Made by a program: the position numbers and the translations under genes
Shown here: in pieces, positions 1-7,820 of the stretch
Layout of the letters: each line of letters begins with the position of its first letter
Position numbering within the stretch: the first letter of the stretch is position 1
NCBI RefSeq assembly: GCF_001642995.1
Contig: NZ_LOHS01000200.1
Coordinates: 102,421 to 166,420 of the forward strand
Source of the DNA: Streptomyces jeddahensis
GTDB lineage: Bacteria; Actinomycetota; Actinomycetes; Streptomycetales; Streptomycetaceae
Reading direction: 5' to 3'
DNA: 64,000 nt
The notes under the pieces: model-generated
What the model saw: the letters and a program-made list of their open reading frames with translations, nothing else
Told to the model about the DNA's origin: nothing
Databases searched by the model: none

Positions 1-169
1 AGAGGGCTCTCGCCGCGCTGTTGGGCTGCCAGCCGAGCTCCTCGGCGATCGCGAGGATGCGGCGCCGCGTCGGCTCGGAGACGCCCGGCCGGTTGTTCAG
101 GGCGAAGGAGACCGCGGCCTTGGTGACGCCGGCGCGCCGGGCGATGTCCGCCATGGTGGGTCTTTTCAC
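1..169 (-). CDS. LacI-family transcriptional regulator, N-terminal part only
   Basis: This is the first 56 codons of a gene that runs off the left edge. Read on the minus strand it starts at a GTG at 169 (V-K-R-P-T-M-A-D-I-A) or at an ATG at 154. It encodes a typical LacI helix-turn-helix: MADIARRAGVTKAAVSFALN, followed by the hinge-proximal stretch NRPGVSEPTRRRI. Members of this family bind palindromic operators as dimers and are usually released by a sugar. The gene is divergent from the sugar ABC importer at 443, and a perfect palindrome of LacI type lies between them, so it is probably the local repressor of that importer. The ligand-binding domain lies outside the window, so the effector cannot be guessed. 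Confidence 0.85.
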   Translation of the reverse strand, partial: MKRPTMADIARRAGVTKAAVSFALNNRPGVSEPTRRRILAIAEELGWQPNSAARAL

Positions 170-234
170 GTGCTGCCTCGCAATGCGATGGGGGCGTCGG
201 TTGCCCTGGACCTGGGGGGTTCGACGATATTCGA

Positions 235-248
235 CTGAACCGGTTCAG
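235..248. promoter_or_regulatory. LacI-type operator, perfect 14-bp palindrome
   Basis: CTGAACCGGTTCAG is a perfect inverted repeat with the central CG step typical of LacI-family operators. It lies 66 bases upstream of the LacI start and about 195 bases upstream of the importer start, so it could serve both divergent promoters. Binding by the neighbouring regulator is inferred. Confidence 0.6.
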
Positions 249-312
249 CGAACATTCCTCACGGGATTCCGTAATCACGCTCGAGCGTCCAACACCGAAT
301 CGTGCAACGGCA

Positions 313-342
313 TTGACACCTCATTTTGCACACCCTTAATTT
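313..342 (+). promoter_or_regulatory. Candidate promoter of the sugar ABC importer
   Basis: A consensus -35 TTGACA at 313-318 is followed by an AT-rich stretch with possible -10 hexamers CTTAAT (335-340, spacer 16) or TAATTT (337-342, spacer 18). It lies about 100 bases upstream of the lipoprotein start and downstream of the operator. Confidence 0.4.
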
Positions 343-442
343 CACGGGCACCGGCAGTGTGCGGACCGCTGCCGTGCCGTCACCCGTGCCTCCCCCGGTG
401 CCTTGAGAGTCCGGGAGGTGCCCCGCCGAGCGAAGGGCCGCC

Positions 443-1819
443 ATGACCACCGCCAGGAACAGGTTCGCCGCAGCCGGAAGCCACCGCACCACGAGAAGGC
501 TCGTCGGTGCCAGGTCGGGACTGACCGCAGTCCTGCTCGCCGCCGCGCTCATGGCCGCGGGGTGCACCGGGGGCGGGGCGTCGTCGAAGGGGGAGGAGGC
601 CGAGGCGCCCGACGACCCGAAGAAGGTCTCCGGGACCATCAAGGTCCTCACGCACCGCACGGACCTGGTGCAGGACGGCACGATGAAGGAGTACGCCGCC
701 GAGTTCAACAAGACCTATCCGAACGTCAAGGTCGAGTTCGAGGCCCTCACGGACTATGAGGGCGAGGTCAAGATCCGCATGAATACGGACAACTACGGCG
801 ACGTGCTGATGATCCCGGCCGCGATCAAGAAGAACGACTACCCGAAGTTCTTCGCCTCGCTGGGCAGTCAGGCCGAGCGCAGCAAGAAGTACCGCTTCAC
901 GGACTTCACCACCGTCGGCGGCAAGGTCTACGGGCAGAGCCCGATCGGTGTGACCCCTGGGTTCATCTACAACAAGAGGGTCTGGCAGGAGGCCGGAGTC
1001 ACCGACTGGCCCACCACTCCGGCCGAGTTCATCGCCGACCTCAAAGCCATCAAGTCCAAGACGGACGCCATCCCGTACTACACCAACTTCAAGGACATGT
1101 GGCCGCTGAGCCAGTGGACCGGCGCGATCGGGTCGGTCAGCTGCGATGTCCAGGCCAACGACAAGCTTGCCGCATCGGATCCGTGGGCGAAGGGCGGCGA
1201 ACTCCGGACGATCGACACGCTGCTGTACGACATCGTGCACCACGGCCTCGTGGAGAAGGACCCGACCACCACCAACTGGGAGGGCTCGAAGCCCAAGTTG
1301 GCCAAGGGCGAGATCGCCACGATGTGGCTGGGCTCCTGGGCGATCACGCAGATGCAGGCCGCCGCCGAGGAAGCCGGCACCGATCCGGACGACGTCGGAT
1401 TCATGCCCTTCCCCGCCCAGAAGGACGGCGTGTTCTGCCCCTTGGTCGCGCCCGACTACAACCAGGCCGTCAGCATCCACTCCCAGCACAAGCAGGCGGC
1501 CCGCGCCTGGATCGACTGGTTCACCGACAAGTCCGGGTACGCCGAGGACAATCTGACTCTCTCGCCGGTCAAGGGCGCTCCGCTGCCCGACGTGCTGAAG
1601 CCCTACGAGGACGCGGGTGTCAAGTTCATCGAGCTCGACCAGACCAACACCGCTCTGGTCAATGAAATCGACAACGCCTCGGAGATCGGCCTGAACAAGC
1701 CCGACTACCGCCAGGACCTCGTGGACCTCGCCCGCGGCGCGCGTAAGGGCAGCCTGGAGGACTACTTCGCGGACCTGTCGAAGCGCTGGACGGACGCCGC
1801 GAAGACGGCGGGCTCCTGA
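443..1819 (+). CDS. Sugar ABC transporter substrate-binding lipoprotein (family 1)
   Basis: The 458-residue product begins with an Arg-rich n-region, a hydrophobic core and the lipobox L-M-A-A-G-C, with the lipidated cysteine at residue 41, so it should be anchored outside the membrane. The mature part has the features of family 1 solute-binding proteins (SBP_bac_1): an early segment SGTIKVLTHRTD, a mid-domain LAKGEIATMWLGSWA, and a late Trp-rich segment (ARAWIDWFTDKSGY). It is the first gene of a three-gene importer with the two permeases downstream (12-base gap to the first). No ATPase lies in the operon, as is common in Streptomyces, where a shared MsiK-type ATPase energises such importers. 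The substrate is probably an oligosaccharide, but the sequence does not identify it. Confidence 0.9.
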   Translation: MTTARNRFAAAGSHRTTRRLVGARSGLTAVLLAAALMAAGCTGGGASSKGEEAEAPDDPKKVSGTIKVLTHRTDLVQDGTMKEYAAEFNKTYPNVKVEFEALTDYEGEVKIRMNTDNYGDVLMIPAAIKKNDYPKFFASLGSQAERSKKYRFTDFTTVGGKVYGQSPIGVTPGFIYNKRVWQEAGVTDWPTTPAEFIADLKAIKSKTDAIPYYTNFKDMWPLSQWTGAIGSVSCDVQANDKLAASDPWAKGGELRTIDTLLYDIVHHGLVEKDPTTTNWEGSKPKLAKGEIATMWLGSWAITQMQAAAEEAGTDPDDVGFMPFPAQKDGVFCPLVAPDYNQAVSIHSQHKQAARAWIDWFTDKSGYAEDNLTLSPVKGAPLPDVLKPYEDAGVKFIELDQTNTALVNEIDNASEIGLNKPDYRQDLVDLARGARKGSLEDYFADLSKRWTDAAKTAGS

Positions 1820-1831
1820 GGGGCGCCCGCG

Positions 1832-2851
1832 ATGACCGACACGGCATCCGAGGCCACATCCCAGGCGGCCTCCGTGGGGGTCCCCCCGGCTCGGGCGAAG
1901 TCGAGAGCCTGGGGGAGGAGGGGCCGGCCGGGCAGGGCGGGGGCTCCGGTGGCCCTGCCCGGTCCCGCCCCCCGTCCCTGGCGCGCGCGCCTGCTGCGGG
2001 GTGCAACGCCGTGGCTGTTCATGGCCGCCGCGCTCGTTCTGCTGGTGACGTTCACCTACGCACCTGTCGCCAACATGGTCGCGTACAGCTTCACCGACTG
2101 GGACGGCGTGAGTCCCGAACTGTCGTACACCGGTGTCGGGAACTACGTGGACATCTTCACGCGGCCCGAGCTGTTCCAGGTGTTCTTCGTCAGCCTCTAC
2201 TACCTGGCGGCGTCGGTGGTGCAGATCGCCGCCGCGCTCTACTTCGCCACGATCCTCAGCTTCAACACCCGCTTCCGGAACTTCTTCAAAGGGGTGCTGT
2301 TCTTCCCGTACCTGATCAACGGGGTCGCGATCGGCTTCGTGTTCCTGTACTTCTTCCAGGACGGCGGCACGCTCGACTCGGTGCTCGCCCTGTTCGGCGT
2401 CGACACCGACCGGGCCTGGCTCTCCACCTCCACATCGGCCAACGTCTCGCTGGCCGGGGTCTCCGTATGGCGCTTCATGGGCCTGAACTTCGTGCTGTTC
2501 CTCGGCGCGATCCAGTCCATCCCGAGCGAGCTGTACGAGGCCTCGGAGCTCGACGGCGCCAACAGGTGGCAGCAGTTCCGGCACATCATCGCGCCCGGGA
2601 TCCGGCCCATCATCACGCTGAGCGCCATCCTCGCCATCTCGGGCTCGCTGTCGGCCTTCGAGGTCCCGTACATCATGACCGGCGGCGCGACCGGCACCGA
2701 GACCTTCGTGATCCAGACCGTGAAGCTCGCCTTCCAGTTCAACAAGACGGGACTCGCCTCCGCGGCAGCCGTCGTCCTGCTGCTGATCATCCTGGCGGTG
2801 ACGTGGGTTCAGCGCCGTCTCGTTCCGGACGACAAGGTGGACCTGGTATGA
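1832..2851 (+). CDS. Sugar ABC transporter permease (MalF type)
   Basis: This is a 339-residue inner-membrane permease with about six transmembrane segments. It carries the cytoplasmic-loop EAA motif EASELDGANRWQQFRHIIAPG, which contacts the ATPase. It pairs with the next gene, whose ATG overlaps this stop by four bases. The first 60 or so residues are unusual. They are rich in Arg, Pro, Gly and Ala and are partly encoded by an inverted-repeat element at 1880-1919 that resembles a repeat dispersed in Streptomyces genomes. The hydrophobic part only begins at TPWLFMAAALVLLV, so the N-terminal tail looks like an in-frame acquisition. A later start is possible but none with a convincing ribosome-binding site was seen. 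Confidence 0.9.
   Translation: MTDTASEATSQAASVGVPPARAKSRAWGRRGRPGRAGAPVALPGPAPRPWRARLLRGATPWLFMAAALVLLVTFTYAPVANMVAYSFTDWDGVSPELSYTGVGNYVDIFTRPELFQVFFVSLYYLAASVVQIAAALYFATILSFNTRFRNFFKGVLFFPYLINGVAIGFVFLYFFQDGGTLDSVLALFGVDTDRAWLSTSTSANVSLAGVSVWRFMGLNFVLFLGAIQSIPSELYEASELDGANRWQQFRHIIAPGIRPIITLSAILAISGSLSAFEVPYIMTGGATGTETFVIQTVKLAFQFNKTGLASAAAVVLLLIILAVTWVQRRLVPDDKVDLV
1880..1919. repeat. GC-rich inverted-repeat element inside the permease 5' end
   Basis: The arms CCCCC-C-GGCTC (from 1883) and GAGCC-T-GGGGG (ending about 1916) pair over eleven bases with one mismatch around a loop containing GGGCGAAGTCGA. From memory, near-identical elements are scattered between Streptomyces genes; that has not been checked here. 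This copy lies within the reading frame of the permease rather than between genes. Confidence 0.6.
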
Positions 2852-3681
2852 CGCCCCGTGCGGCCACGGCCGCCACGCTGAAGTACGCCTCTCTGATCCT
2901 GGCCGCGGTCGTCGTGCTGCTGCCGCTCTGTGGCGTCTTCCTCACCTCGCTGAAGTCCTCGAAGGAGATGGCGCGCGGCAGCGGCGCCCTGACGCTGCCC
3001 GACGACTGGCTGAACCTGTCCAACTACGTGACGGCCTTCCAGGACGGCCAGATGCTGGCGGCGTTCGGGAACACCGCGTTCATACTGGCCTTCGCGATCA
3101 CCGGAACCGTCGTGATCGGCTCCATGACCGCGTATGCGATCGACCGGTTCGACTTCCGCCTCAAGAAGCTCGTGGTGGCGCTGTTCCTGATCGCGACGCT
3201 GGTGCCCGGCGTGACCACGCAGGTGGCGACCTTCCAGATCGTCGACAGCTTCGGCCTCTTCGACAGCCGGTGGGCGCCCGTCGTGCTCTACATGGGCACG
3301 GACATCGTGTCGATCTACATCTTCCTGCAGTTCATCCGGGGCATCCCGGTCTCGCTTGACGAGTCGGCCCGACTGGACGGCGCGAACGCCTTCACCATCT
3401 ATCGGAAGATCATCTTCCCGCTTCTCAAGCCGGCCATCGCGACCGTCGTCATCATCAAGGGCATCACGGTCTACAACGACTTCTACATCCCGTTCCTCTA
3501 CATGCCGTCGGAGGACCTCGGCACCATCTCCACCTCGCTCTTCCGCTTCAAGGGGCCCTTCGGGGCGCACTGGGAGACCATCTCGGCGGGCGCGGTACTG
3601 GTGATCCTTCCCACGCTGATCGCCTTCCTCTTCCTGCAGCGGTACATCTACAACGGCTTCACCAGAGGGGCGACCCGATGA
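2848..3681 (+). CDS. Sugar ABC transporter permease (MalG type)
   Basis: This 277-residue inner-membrane protein starts at an ATG that overlaps the stop of the previous permease (ATGA), so translation is coupled. It has about six hydrophobic segments and the EAA loop DESARLDGANAFTIYRKIIFP, and ends in YIYNGFTRGATR, as is typical of MalG-type subunits. It forms the membrane channel with the MalF-type partner. A further ATG overlaps its own stop at 3678, but that frame closes after 53 codons inside the GntR gene. The operon may once have had a fourth gene. Confidence 0.92.
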   Translation: MTPRAATAATLKYASLILAAVVVLLPLCGVFLTSLKSSKEMARGSGALTLPDDWLNLSNYVTAFQDGQMLAAFGNTAFILAFAITGTVVIGSMTAYAIDRFDFRLKKLVVALFLIATLVPGVTTQVATFQIVDSFGLFDSRWAPVVLYMGTDIVSIYIFLQFIRGIPVSLDESARLDGANAFTIYRKIIFPLLKPAIATVVIIKGITVYNDFYIPFLYMPSEDLGTISTSLFRFKGPFGAHWETISAGAVLVILPTLIAFLFLQRYIYNGFTRGATR

Positions 3682-3733
3682 CGCCGACCGCAGGCACCGT
3701 GAGCCGTGAGGGGCGTCACTCGCGAATCGTACG

Positions 3734-3747
3734 GTTGTCCGGACAAC
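3734..3747. promoter_or_regulatory. GntR-type operator, perfect 14-bp palindrome
   Basis: GTTGTCCGGACAAC is a perfect inverted repeat 50 bases upstream of the GntR start. A degenerate relative, GTGTCCGGATAC, occurs at 4662-4673 upstream of the transporter that this regulator precedes. This suggests autoregulation plus control of the importer. Confidence 0.55.
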
Positions 3748-3784
3748 AGAACCTCTCGACTTCCCGTCGTCATTTGGCGGCGAC

Positions 3785-3790
3785 TACGCT
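3785..3790 (+). promoter_or_regulatory. -10 element for a probable leaderless GntR transcript
   Basis: TACGCT lies six bases before the GTG start at 3797, and no ribosome-binding site precedes that GTG. This is the usual layout of leaderless mRNAs in Streptomyces. No convincing -35 was found. Confidence 0.4.
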
Positions 3791-3796
3791 CACTCC

Positions 3797-4561
3797 GTGT
3801 CCAAACCAGATGTCGATGCCACCGTGTCGCTCCAACTGAGCGTCGACCGCAACAGCCCGGTCCCGCTGTACTTCCAGCTGTCGCAGCAGCTGGAAGCGGC
3901 GATCGAGCACGGAACGCTCACGCCGGGCAGCCTCCTCGGCAACGAGATCGAGCTCGCCGCGCGGCTCGGACTGTCCCGGCCGACCGTCCGGCAGGCCATC
4001 CAGTCGCTCGTCGACAAGGGCCTGCTCGTACGCCGCCGTGGTGTCGGCACCCAGGTCGTGCACAGCCAGGTGAAGCGGCCGCTGGAGCTCAGCAGCCTCT
4101 ACGACGACCTCGAGTCGGCCGGCCAGCGCCCGGCCACTCGCGTTCTGGGCAATATCCTCGAACCCGCGTCCGCCGAGGTCGCCGCCGCCCTCGGGGTCGC
4201 GGAGGGCAGTGACGTACAGCGCGTCGAGCGGCTGAGGCTGGCCCACGGCGAGCCCATGGCGTATCTGTGCAACTGGCTGCCCCGCGGGCTGCTCGCCCTG
4301 GACACCGAGCAGCTGGAGGCCACCGGCCTCTACCGGCTGATGCGCGCCGCCGGCATCACGCTGCACAGCGCCCGCCAGACCATCGGCGCCCGCTCCGCCA
4401 CAGCCGAGGAGGCCGAGCGGCTGACCGAGCCCGAGGGTGCCCCGCTGCTCACCATGCAGCGCACCACCTTCGACGACACGGGCCGCGCCGTCGAGTTCGG
4501 CTCGCACACGTATCGGGCCTCGCGCTACTCCTTCGAGTTCCAGCTGCTCGTACGGTCCTGA
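3797..4561 (+). CDS. GntR-family regulator, HutC subfamily
   Basis: The 254-residue protein has an N-terminal winged helix-turn-helix (about residues 15-85) with the typical run SLLGNEIELAARLGLSRPTVRQAI, followed by VDKGLLVRRRGVGTQV. The C-terminal UTRA effector domain includes the motif LAHGEPMAYLCNWLP and a terminal HTYRASRYSFEFQL. HutC-type regulators bind sugars, sugar phosphates or histidine-pathway intermediates. It precedes a ribose-type ABC importer and a ROK kinase in the same direction, so it most likely controls that operon. The GTG start has a -10 box just upstream and no Shine-Dalgarno, which suggests leaderless translation. Confidence 0.9.
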   Translation: MSKPDVDATVSLQLSVDRNSPVPLYFQLSQQLEAAIEHGTLTPGSLLGNEIELAARLGLSRPTVRQAIQSLVDKGLLVRRRGVGTQVVHSQVKRPLELSSLYDDLESAGQRPATRVLGNILEPASAEVAAALGVAEGSDVQRVERLRLAHGEPMAYLCNWLPRGLLALDTEQLEATGLYRLMRAAGITLHSARQTIGARSATAEEAERLTEPEGAPLLTMQRTTFDDTGRAVEFGSHTYRASRYSFEFQLLVRS

Positions 4562-4604
4562 ATCCCTCCCCTGAATCCGTTCCCTGAATTCCTTCAAAGC
4601 CCGG

Positions 4605-4643
4605 GAAGCCCGCCCGACGTGACCTGAAGCCCGCCGGACGTGA
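4605..4643. repeat. Two direct repeats with a 21-bp period
   Basis: GAAGCCCGCCCGACGTGA (4605-4622) is repeated at 4626-4643 with one change (17 of 18 identical). The 21-base period is two helical turns, so same-face protein binding is possible. The repeats lie between the GntR stop and the importer promoter. Confidence 0.45.
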
Positions 4644-4661
4644 GCTTGTGCACAGCGCCGC

Positions 4662-4694
4662 GTGTCCGGATACCGGATTTCTGTCCTCGATAAT
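4662..4694 (+). promoter_or_regulatory. Operator-like palindrome and -10 box of the ribose-type importer
   Basis: GTGTCCGGATAC at 4662-4673 is an inverted repeat with one imperfect pair and shares TGTCCGGA with the operator at 3734. It overlaps the expected -35 position of a -10 box GATAAT at 4689-4694. This arrangement fits repression by the GntR protein encoded just upstream. Confidence 0.4.
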
Positions 4695-4762
4695 GAGTCG
4701 TTCGAGGTCGGAGAACATCCGGCCCCGACCATCGAGCAGGAGTTCAGGAAGGGCGCGGCGTC

Positions 4763-5776
4763 GTGGCAAGGGTTCGGACAGGGGTACGTGCGATGGGCGC
4801 CGTGCTGGTGGCGGCGCTCGGGCTGTCCCTGGCGGGATGCAGCAGCACCGGCGGCAAGCGCGCAGAGGACGCCCGCAAGGCCGCGGCCGCCGGGGGCAGG
4901 GCCGCGGTGGACACGCCCCGCTGGACCTTCGCGATGGTGACCCACTCCGGCGACGGCGACGCCTTCTGGGACATCGTCCAGAACGGCGCCAAGCAGGCCG
5001 CGGTCAAGGACAACATCAACTTCCTGTACTCGCACAGCGACGAGGCGCAGCAGCAGGCGCAGCTCGTGGACGCCGCCGTCGACAAGAAGGTCGACGGCAT
5101 CATCGTGACGCTGGCCAAGCCCGACGCCATGAAGGCGGCCGTGGCCCGCGCCGTCAAGGCCGGGATCCCGGTGGTGACCGTCAACTCCGGCTCCGCCGAG
5201 TCCAAGGAGTTCGGCGCGCTCACCCACATCGGCCAGGACGAGACCGTCGCGGGCGAGGCCGTCGGCGAGGAGCTGAACGAGCGCGGCCGGAAGAAGGCGC
5301 TCTGCGTCCTGCACGAGCAGGGCAACGTCGGCCACGAACAGCGCTGCGCGGGCGCCGACGACACGTTCGACGGCGAGATGCAGAACCTCTACGTCGACGG
5401 CACGAACATGCCCGACGTCCAGTCCTCCATCGAGGCCAAGCTGCAGGCCGATCCGTCCATCGACTCCGTCGTCACGCTCGGCGCGCCCTACGCGGACGCC
5501 GCCGTCAAGGCCAAGCAGAGCGCGGGCAGCAAGGCCGAGGTCGACACCTTCGACCTCAACGCCAAGGTGGCGGCGGCGCTGAAGGCCGGCACGCTCGGCT
5601 TCGCCGTCGACCAGCAGCCGTACCTCCAGGGCTACCAGGCCGTCGACCTGCTGTGGCTGTACAAGTACAACGCCGACGTGCTCGGCGGCGGCAAGCCGGT
5701 CCTCACCGGGCCGCAGATCATCACGAAGGACCAGGCCGCCGCGCTCGCCGAGTACACGGAGCGGGGGACCCGATGA
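4763..5776 (+). CDS. Ribose-type sugar ABC transporter substrate-binding lipoprotein
   Basis: This 337-residue protein has a signal peptide ending in the lipobox L-A-G-C with the lipidated Cys at residue 26. The rest matches the periplasmic-binding-protein type 1 fold (Peripla_BP_4, RbsB-like): FAMVTHSGDGDAFWDIVQNG near the start, VDGIIVTLAKPDAMKAAV in the first lobe, and a late VDQQPYLQGYQAVDLL. It starts at a GTG at 4763; an internal ATG at codon 11 would shorten the signal peptide. The permease and ATPase follow with ATGA overlaps, giving a complete CUT2-class importer. The substrate is probably a monosaccharide or inositol, but this is not determined by the sequence. Confidence 0.92.
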   Translation: MARVRTGVRAMGAVLVAALGLSLAGCSSTGGKRAEDARKAAAAGGRAAVDTPRWTFAMVTHSGDGDAFWDIVQNGAKQAAVKDNINFLYSHSDEAQQQAQLVDAAVDKKVDGIIVTLAKPDAMKAAVARAVKAGIPVVTVNSGSAESKEFGALTHIGQDETVAGEAVGEELNERGRKKALCVLHEQGNVGHEQRCAGADDTFDGEMQNLYVDGTNMPDVQSSIEAKLQADPSIDSVVTLGAPYADAAVKAKQSAGSKAEVDTFDLNAKVAAALKAGTLGFAVDQQPYLQGYQAVDLLWLYKYNADVLGGGKPVLTGPQIITKDQAAALAEYTERGTR

Positions 5777-6855
5777 CCGGCACCGCTCCCGCCTCCGCGC
5801 CCGGCGCGAAGCCCGGCCCCGCACCACAGAAACCCTCCCGCGACGAACGGCTGCTCACCACCTCACCGCTGCGCAGGCTGCTCGGCCGTCCCGAACTGGG
5901 CTCCGTCGTCGGAGCCGTCGCCGTCTTTCTCTTCTTCGCCGTCTTCGCGGACAGTTTCCTGCGCGCCTCCAGCCTCAGCACCGTCCTGTACGCCGCGTCG
6001 ACGATCGGCATCATGGCCGTACCCGTCGCGCTGCTCATGATCGGCGGCGAGTTCGACCTGTCCGCGGGCGTCATGGTGACCAGCTCGGCGCTGATCTCGT
6101 CGATGTTCAGCTACCAGATGACCGCGAACGTCTGGGTCGGCGTCGGCGTCTCGCTGCTGGTGACGCTCGCCTTCGGGCTCTTCAACGGCGTACTGCTGAC
6201 CCGCACCAAGCTGCCGAGCTTCATCATCACGCTCGGCACGTTCCTGATGCTGACCGGCATGAACCTCGGCTTCACCAAGCTCATCAGCGGCACGGTCTCC
6301 ACGAAGTCGATCTCCGACATGGAGGGATTCCCCTCCGCCCGGGCCCTGTTCGCATCGCAGCTCACCGTCGGCGGCGTCACCGTCAAGGTGACCATCCTGT
6401 GGTGGCTGGCGCTGGTCGCCGTCGCCACCTGGATCCTGCTCCGCACGCGCGCGGGCAACTGGATCTTCGCCGTGGGCGGCAACGAGGACGCGGCCCGCGC
6501 GGTCGGCGTCCCGGTGAACAAGACCAAGATCGGCCTGTACATGGGCGTCGCCTTCGCCGCCTGGGTCTCAGGCCAGCACCTGCTCCTGTCGTACGACGTC
6601 GTGCAGTCCGGCGAGGGCGTCGGCAACGAGCTGATCTACATCATCGCGGCCGTCATCGGCGGCTGCCTGATCACCGGCGGATACGGCTCCGCGGTGGGGT
6701 CCGCCGTCGGCGCCCTGATCTTCGGCATGACGAGCAAGGGCATCGTCTTCGCCGAATGGAACCCGGACTGGTTCAAGTTCTTCCTCGGAGCGATGCTGCT
6801 CCTCGCGACCCTGCTCAACGCCTGGGTGCGCAAGCGTGCGGAGGCCACCTCATGA
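5773..6855 (+). CDS. Ribose-type ABC transporter permease (RbsC/AraH family)
   Basis: This is a 360-residue polytopic membrane protein of the BPD_transp_2 family. After a Pro/Ala-rich cytoplasmic N-terminus it has around eight to ten hydrophobic segments. It includes the family signatures VALLMIGGEFDLSAG and IIAAVIGGCLITGGYGSAVG, the latter next to the ATPase-coupling loop. The ATG overlaps the stop of the binding-protein gene, and its own stop overlaps the ATPase start, so the three subunits are translationally coupled. Confidence 0.93.
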   Translation: MTGTAPASAPGAKPGPAPQKPSRDERLLTTSPLRRLLGRPELGSVVGAVAVFLFFAVFADSFLRASSLSTVLYAASTIGIMAVPVALLMIGGEFDLSAGVMVTSSALISSMFSYQMTANVWVGVGVSLLVTLAFGLFNGVLLTRTKLPSFIITLGTFLMLTGMNLGFTKLISGTVSTKSISDMEGFPSARALFASQLTVGGVTVKVTILWWLALVAVATWILLRTRAGNWIFAVGGNEDAARAVGVPVNKTKIGLYMGVAFAAWVSGQHLLLSYDVVQSGEGVGNELIYIIAAVIGGCLITGGYGSAVGSAVGALIFGMTSKGIVFAEWNPDWFKFFLGAMLLLATLLNAWVRKRAEATS

Positions 6856-7820
6856 CGACCGCGACGACGACCGCCACGACGACAGCGGACGCCGCGGCGC
6901 GTCCCGCGCTCGTCGAGCTCGACGACGTCAGCAAGTACTACGGCACGGTCCGCGCCCTGGAAGGCGTCTCGCTGGAGGTCCACGCGGGCGAGATCACCTG
7001 CGTCCTCGGCGACAACGGCGCCGGCAAGTCGACCCTCATCAAGATCGTCGCGGGCCTGCACCAGCACGATGCGGGCACCTTCCGCATCGAGGGCGACGAG
7101 GTCAGCCTCGCGGGCCCGCGTGAGGCCCTGGACCGCGGAATCGCCACGGTCTACCAGGACCTGGCCGTCGTCCCGCTGATGCCGGTGTGGCGGAACTTCT
7201 TCCTCGGCTCCGAGCCCCGGAAGGGAAGGGGCCTCTTCAAGCGCCTCGACGTGGGCCTCATGCGTGAGACGACCCGCTCCGCACTGCTGCGCATGGGCAT
7301 CGACCTGCGCGACGTCGACCAGCCGATCGGCACCCTGTCGGGCGGCGAACGGCAGTCCGTGGCGATCGCCCGCGCCGTCCACTTCGGGGCCAAGGTCCTC
7401 GTACTGGACGAGCCGACGGCGGCCCTCGGCGTCAAGCAGTCGGGTGTGGTCCTCAAGTACGTGGCCGCCGCCAGGGATGCAGGGCTCGGTGTCGTCCTCA
7501 TCACACACAACCCGCACCACGCCTACCTCGTGGGCGACCGCTTCGTGCTGCTGAAGCGGGGCACCATGGCGGGCAGCCATCTCAAGGACGGCATCACGCT
7601 CGACGAGCTCACCCGGCAGATGGCGGGCGGTTCGGAGCTGGAGGCCCTCCGCCACGAGCTGGAGCGGGAATCGGTGTCCCCGGCTCCGGTGTCTGCGGCC
7701 TCGGGGCCCGCGGGATCTGTGTCGGCGGCATCGGTGTCCGCGGGATCTGTGTCGGCGGCATCGGTGTCCGCCGATGTGAGCGGATACTCGAAGGAAGCGG
7801 CACCGAATCGGGTGGAATGA
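6852..7820 (+). CDS. Ribose-type ABC transporter ATP-binding protein, single domain with repetitive tail
   Basis: This 322-residue ATPase has Walker A GDNGAGKST, signature LSGGERQSVAIARA, Walker B VLVLDEPTAALG and a switch histidine in LITHNPHH. Classical RbsA proteins are tandem double ATPases of about 500 residues. This one has a single nucleotide-binding domain and so should act as a homodimer, as in FrcA-like systems. The last 50 residues are an Ala/Ser/Val-rich tail encoded by a 30-base tandem repeat (7711-7770), probably unstructured. A small open frame (7817-7915) overlaps its stop and reaches the start of the ROK gene. Confidence 0.92.
   Translation: MTTATTTATTTADAAARPALVELDDVSKYYGTVRALEGVSLEVHAGEITCVLGDNGAGKSTLIKIVAGLHQHDAGTFRIEGDEVSLAGPREALDRGIATVYQDLAVVPLMPVWRNFFLGSEPRKGRGLFKRLDVGLMRETTRSALLRMGIDLRDVDQPIGTLSGGERQSVAIARAVHFGAKVLVLDEPTAALGVKQSGVVLKYVAAARDAGLGVVLITHNPHHAYLVGDRFVLLKRGTMAGSHLKDGITLDELTRQMAGGSELEALRHELERESVSPAPVSAASGPAGSVSAASVSAGSVSAASVSADVSGYSKEAAPNRVE
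7711..7770. repeat. Two perfect 30-bp tandem repeats in the ATPase 3' end
   Basis: The 30-base unit beginning CGGGATCTGT occurs at 7711-7740 and again, identically, at 7741-7770. A degenerate third copy precedes it at 7681-7710. Each copy adds ten residues (roughly GSVSAASVSA), so slippage here changes tail length without shifting the frame. Confidence 0.85.

Noticed and set aside
380..2584. Very long open frame antisense to the sugar ABC genes
   Set aside because: High-GC shadow of the real plus-strand genes; the product is Arg/Gly/Val-rich with no domain, and the sense genes have clear families.
3770..5827. Long antisense frame opposite GntR and the binding-protein gene
   Set aside because: Shadow frame caused by GC3 bias; no recognisable protein.
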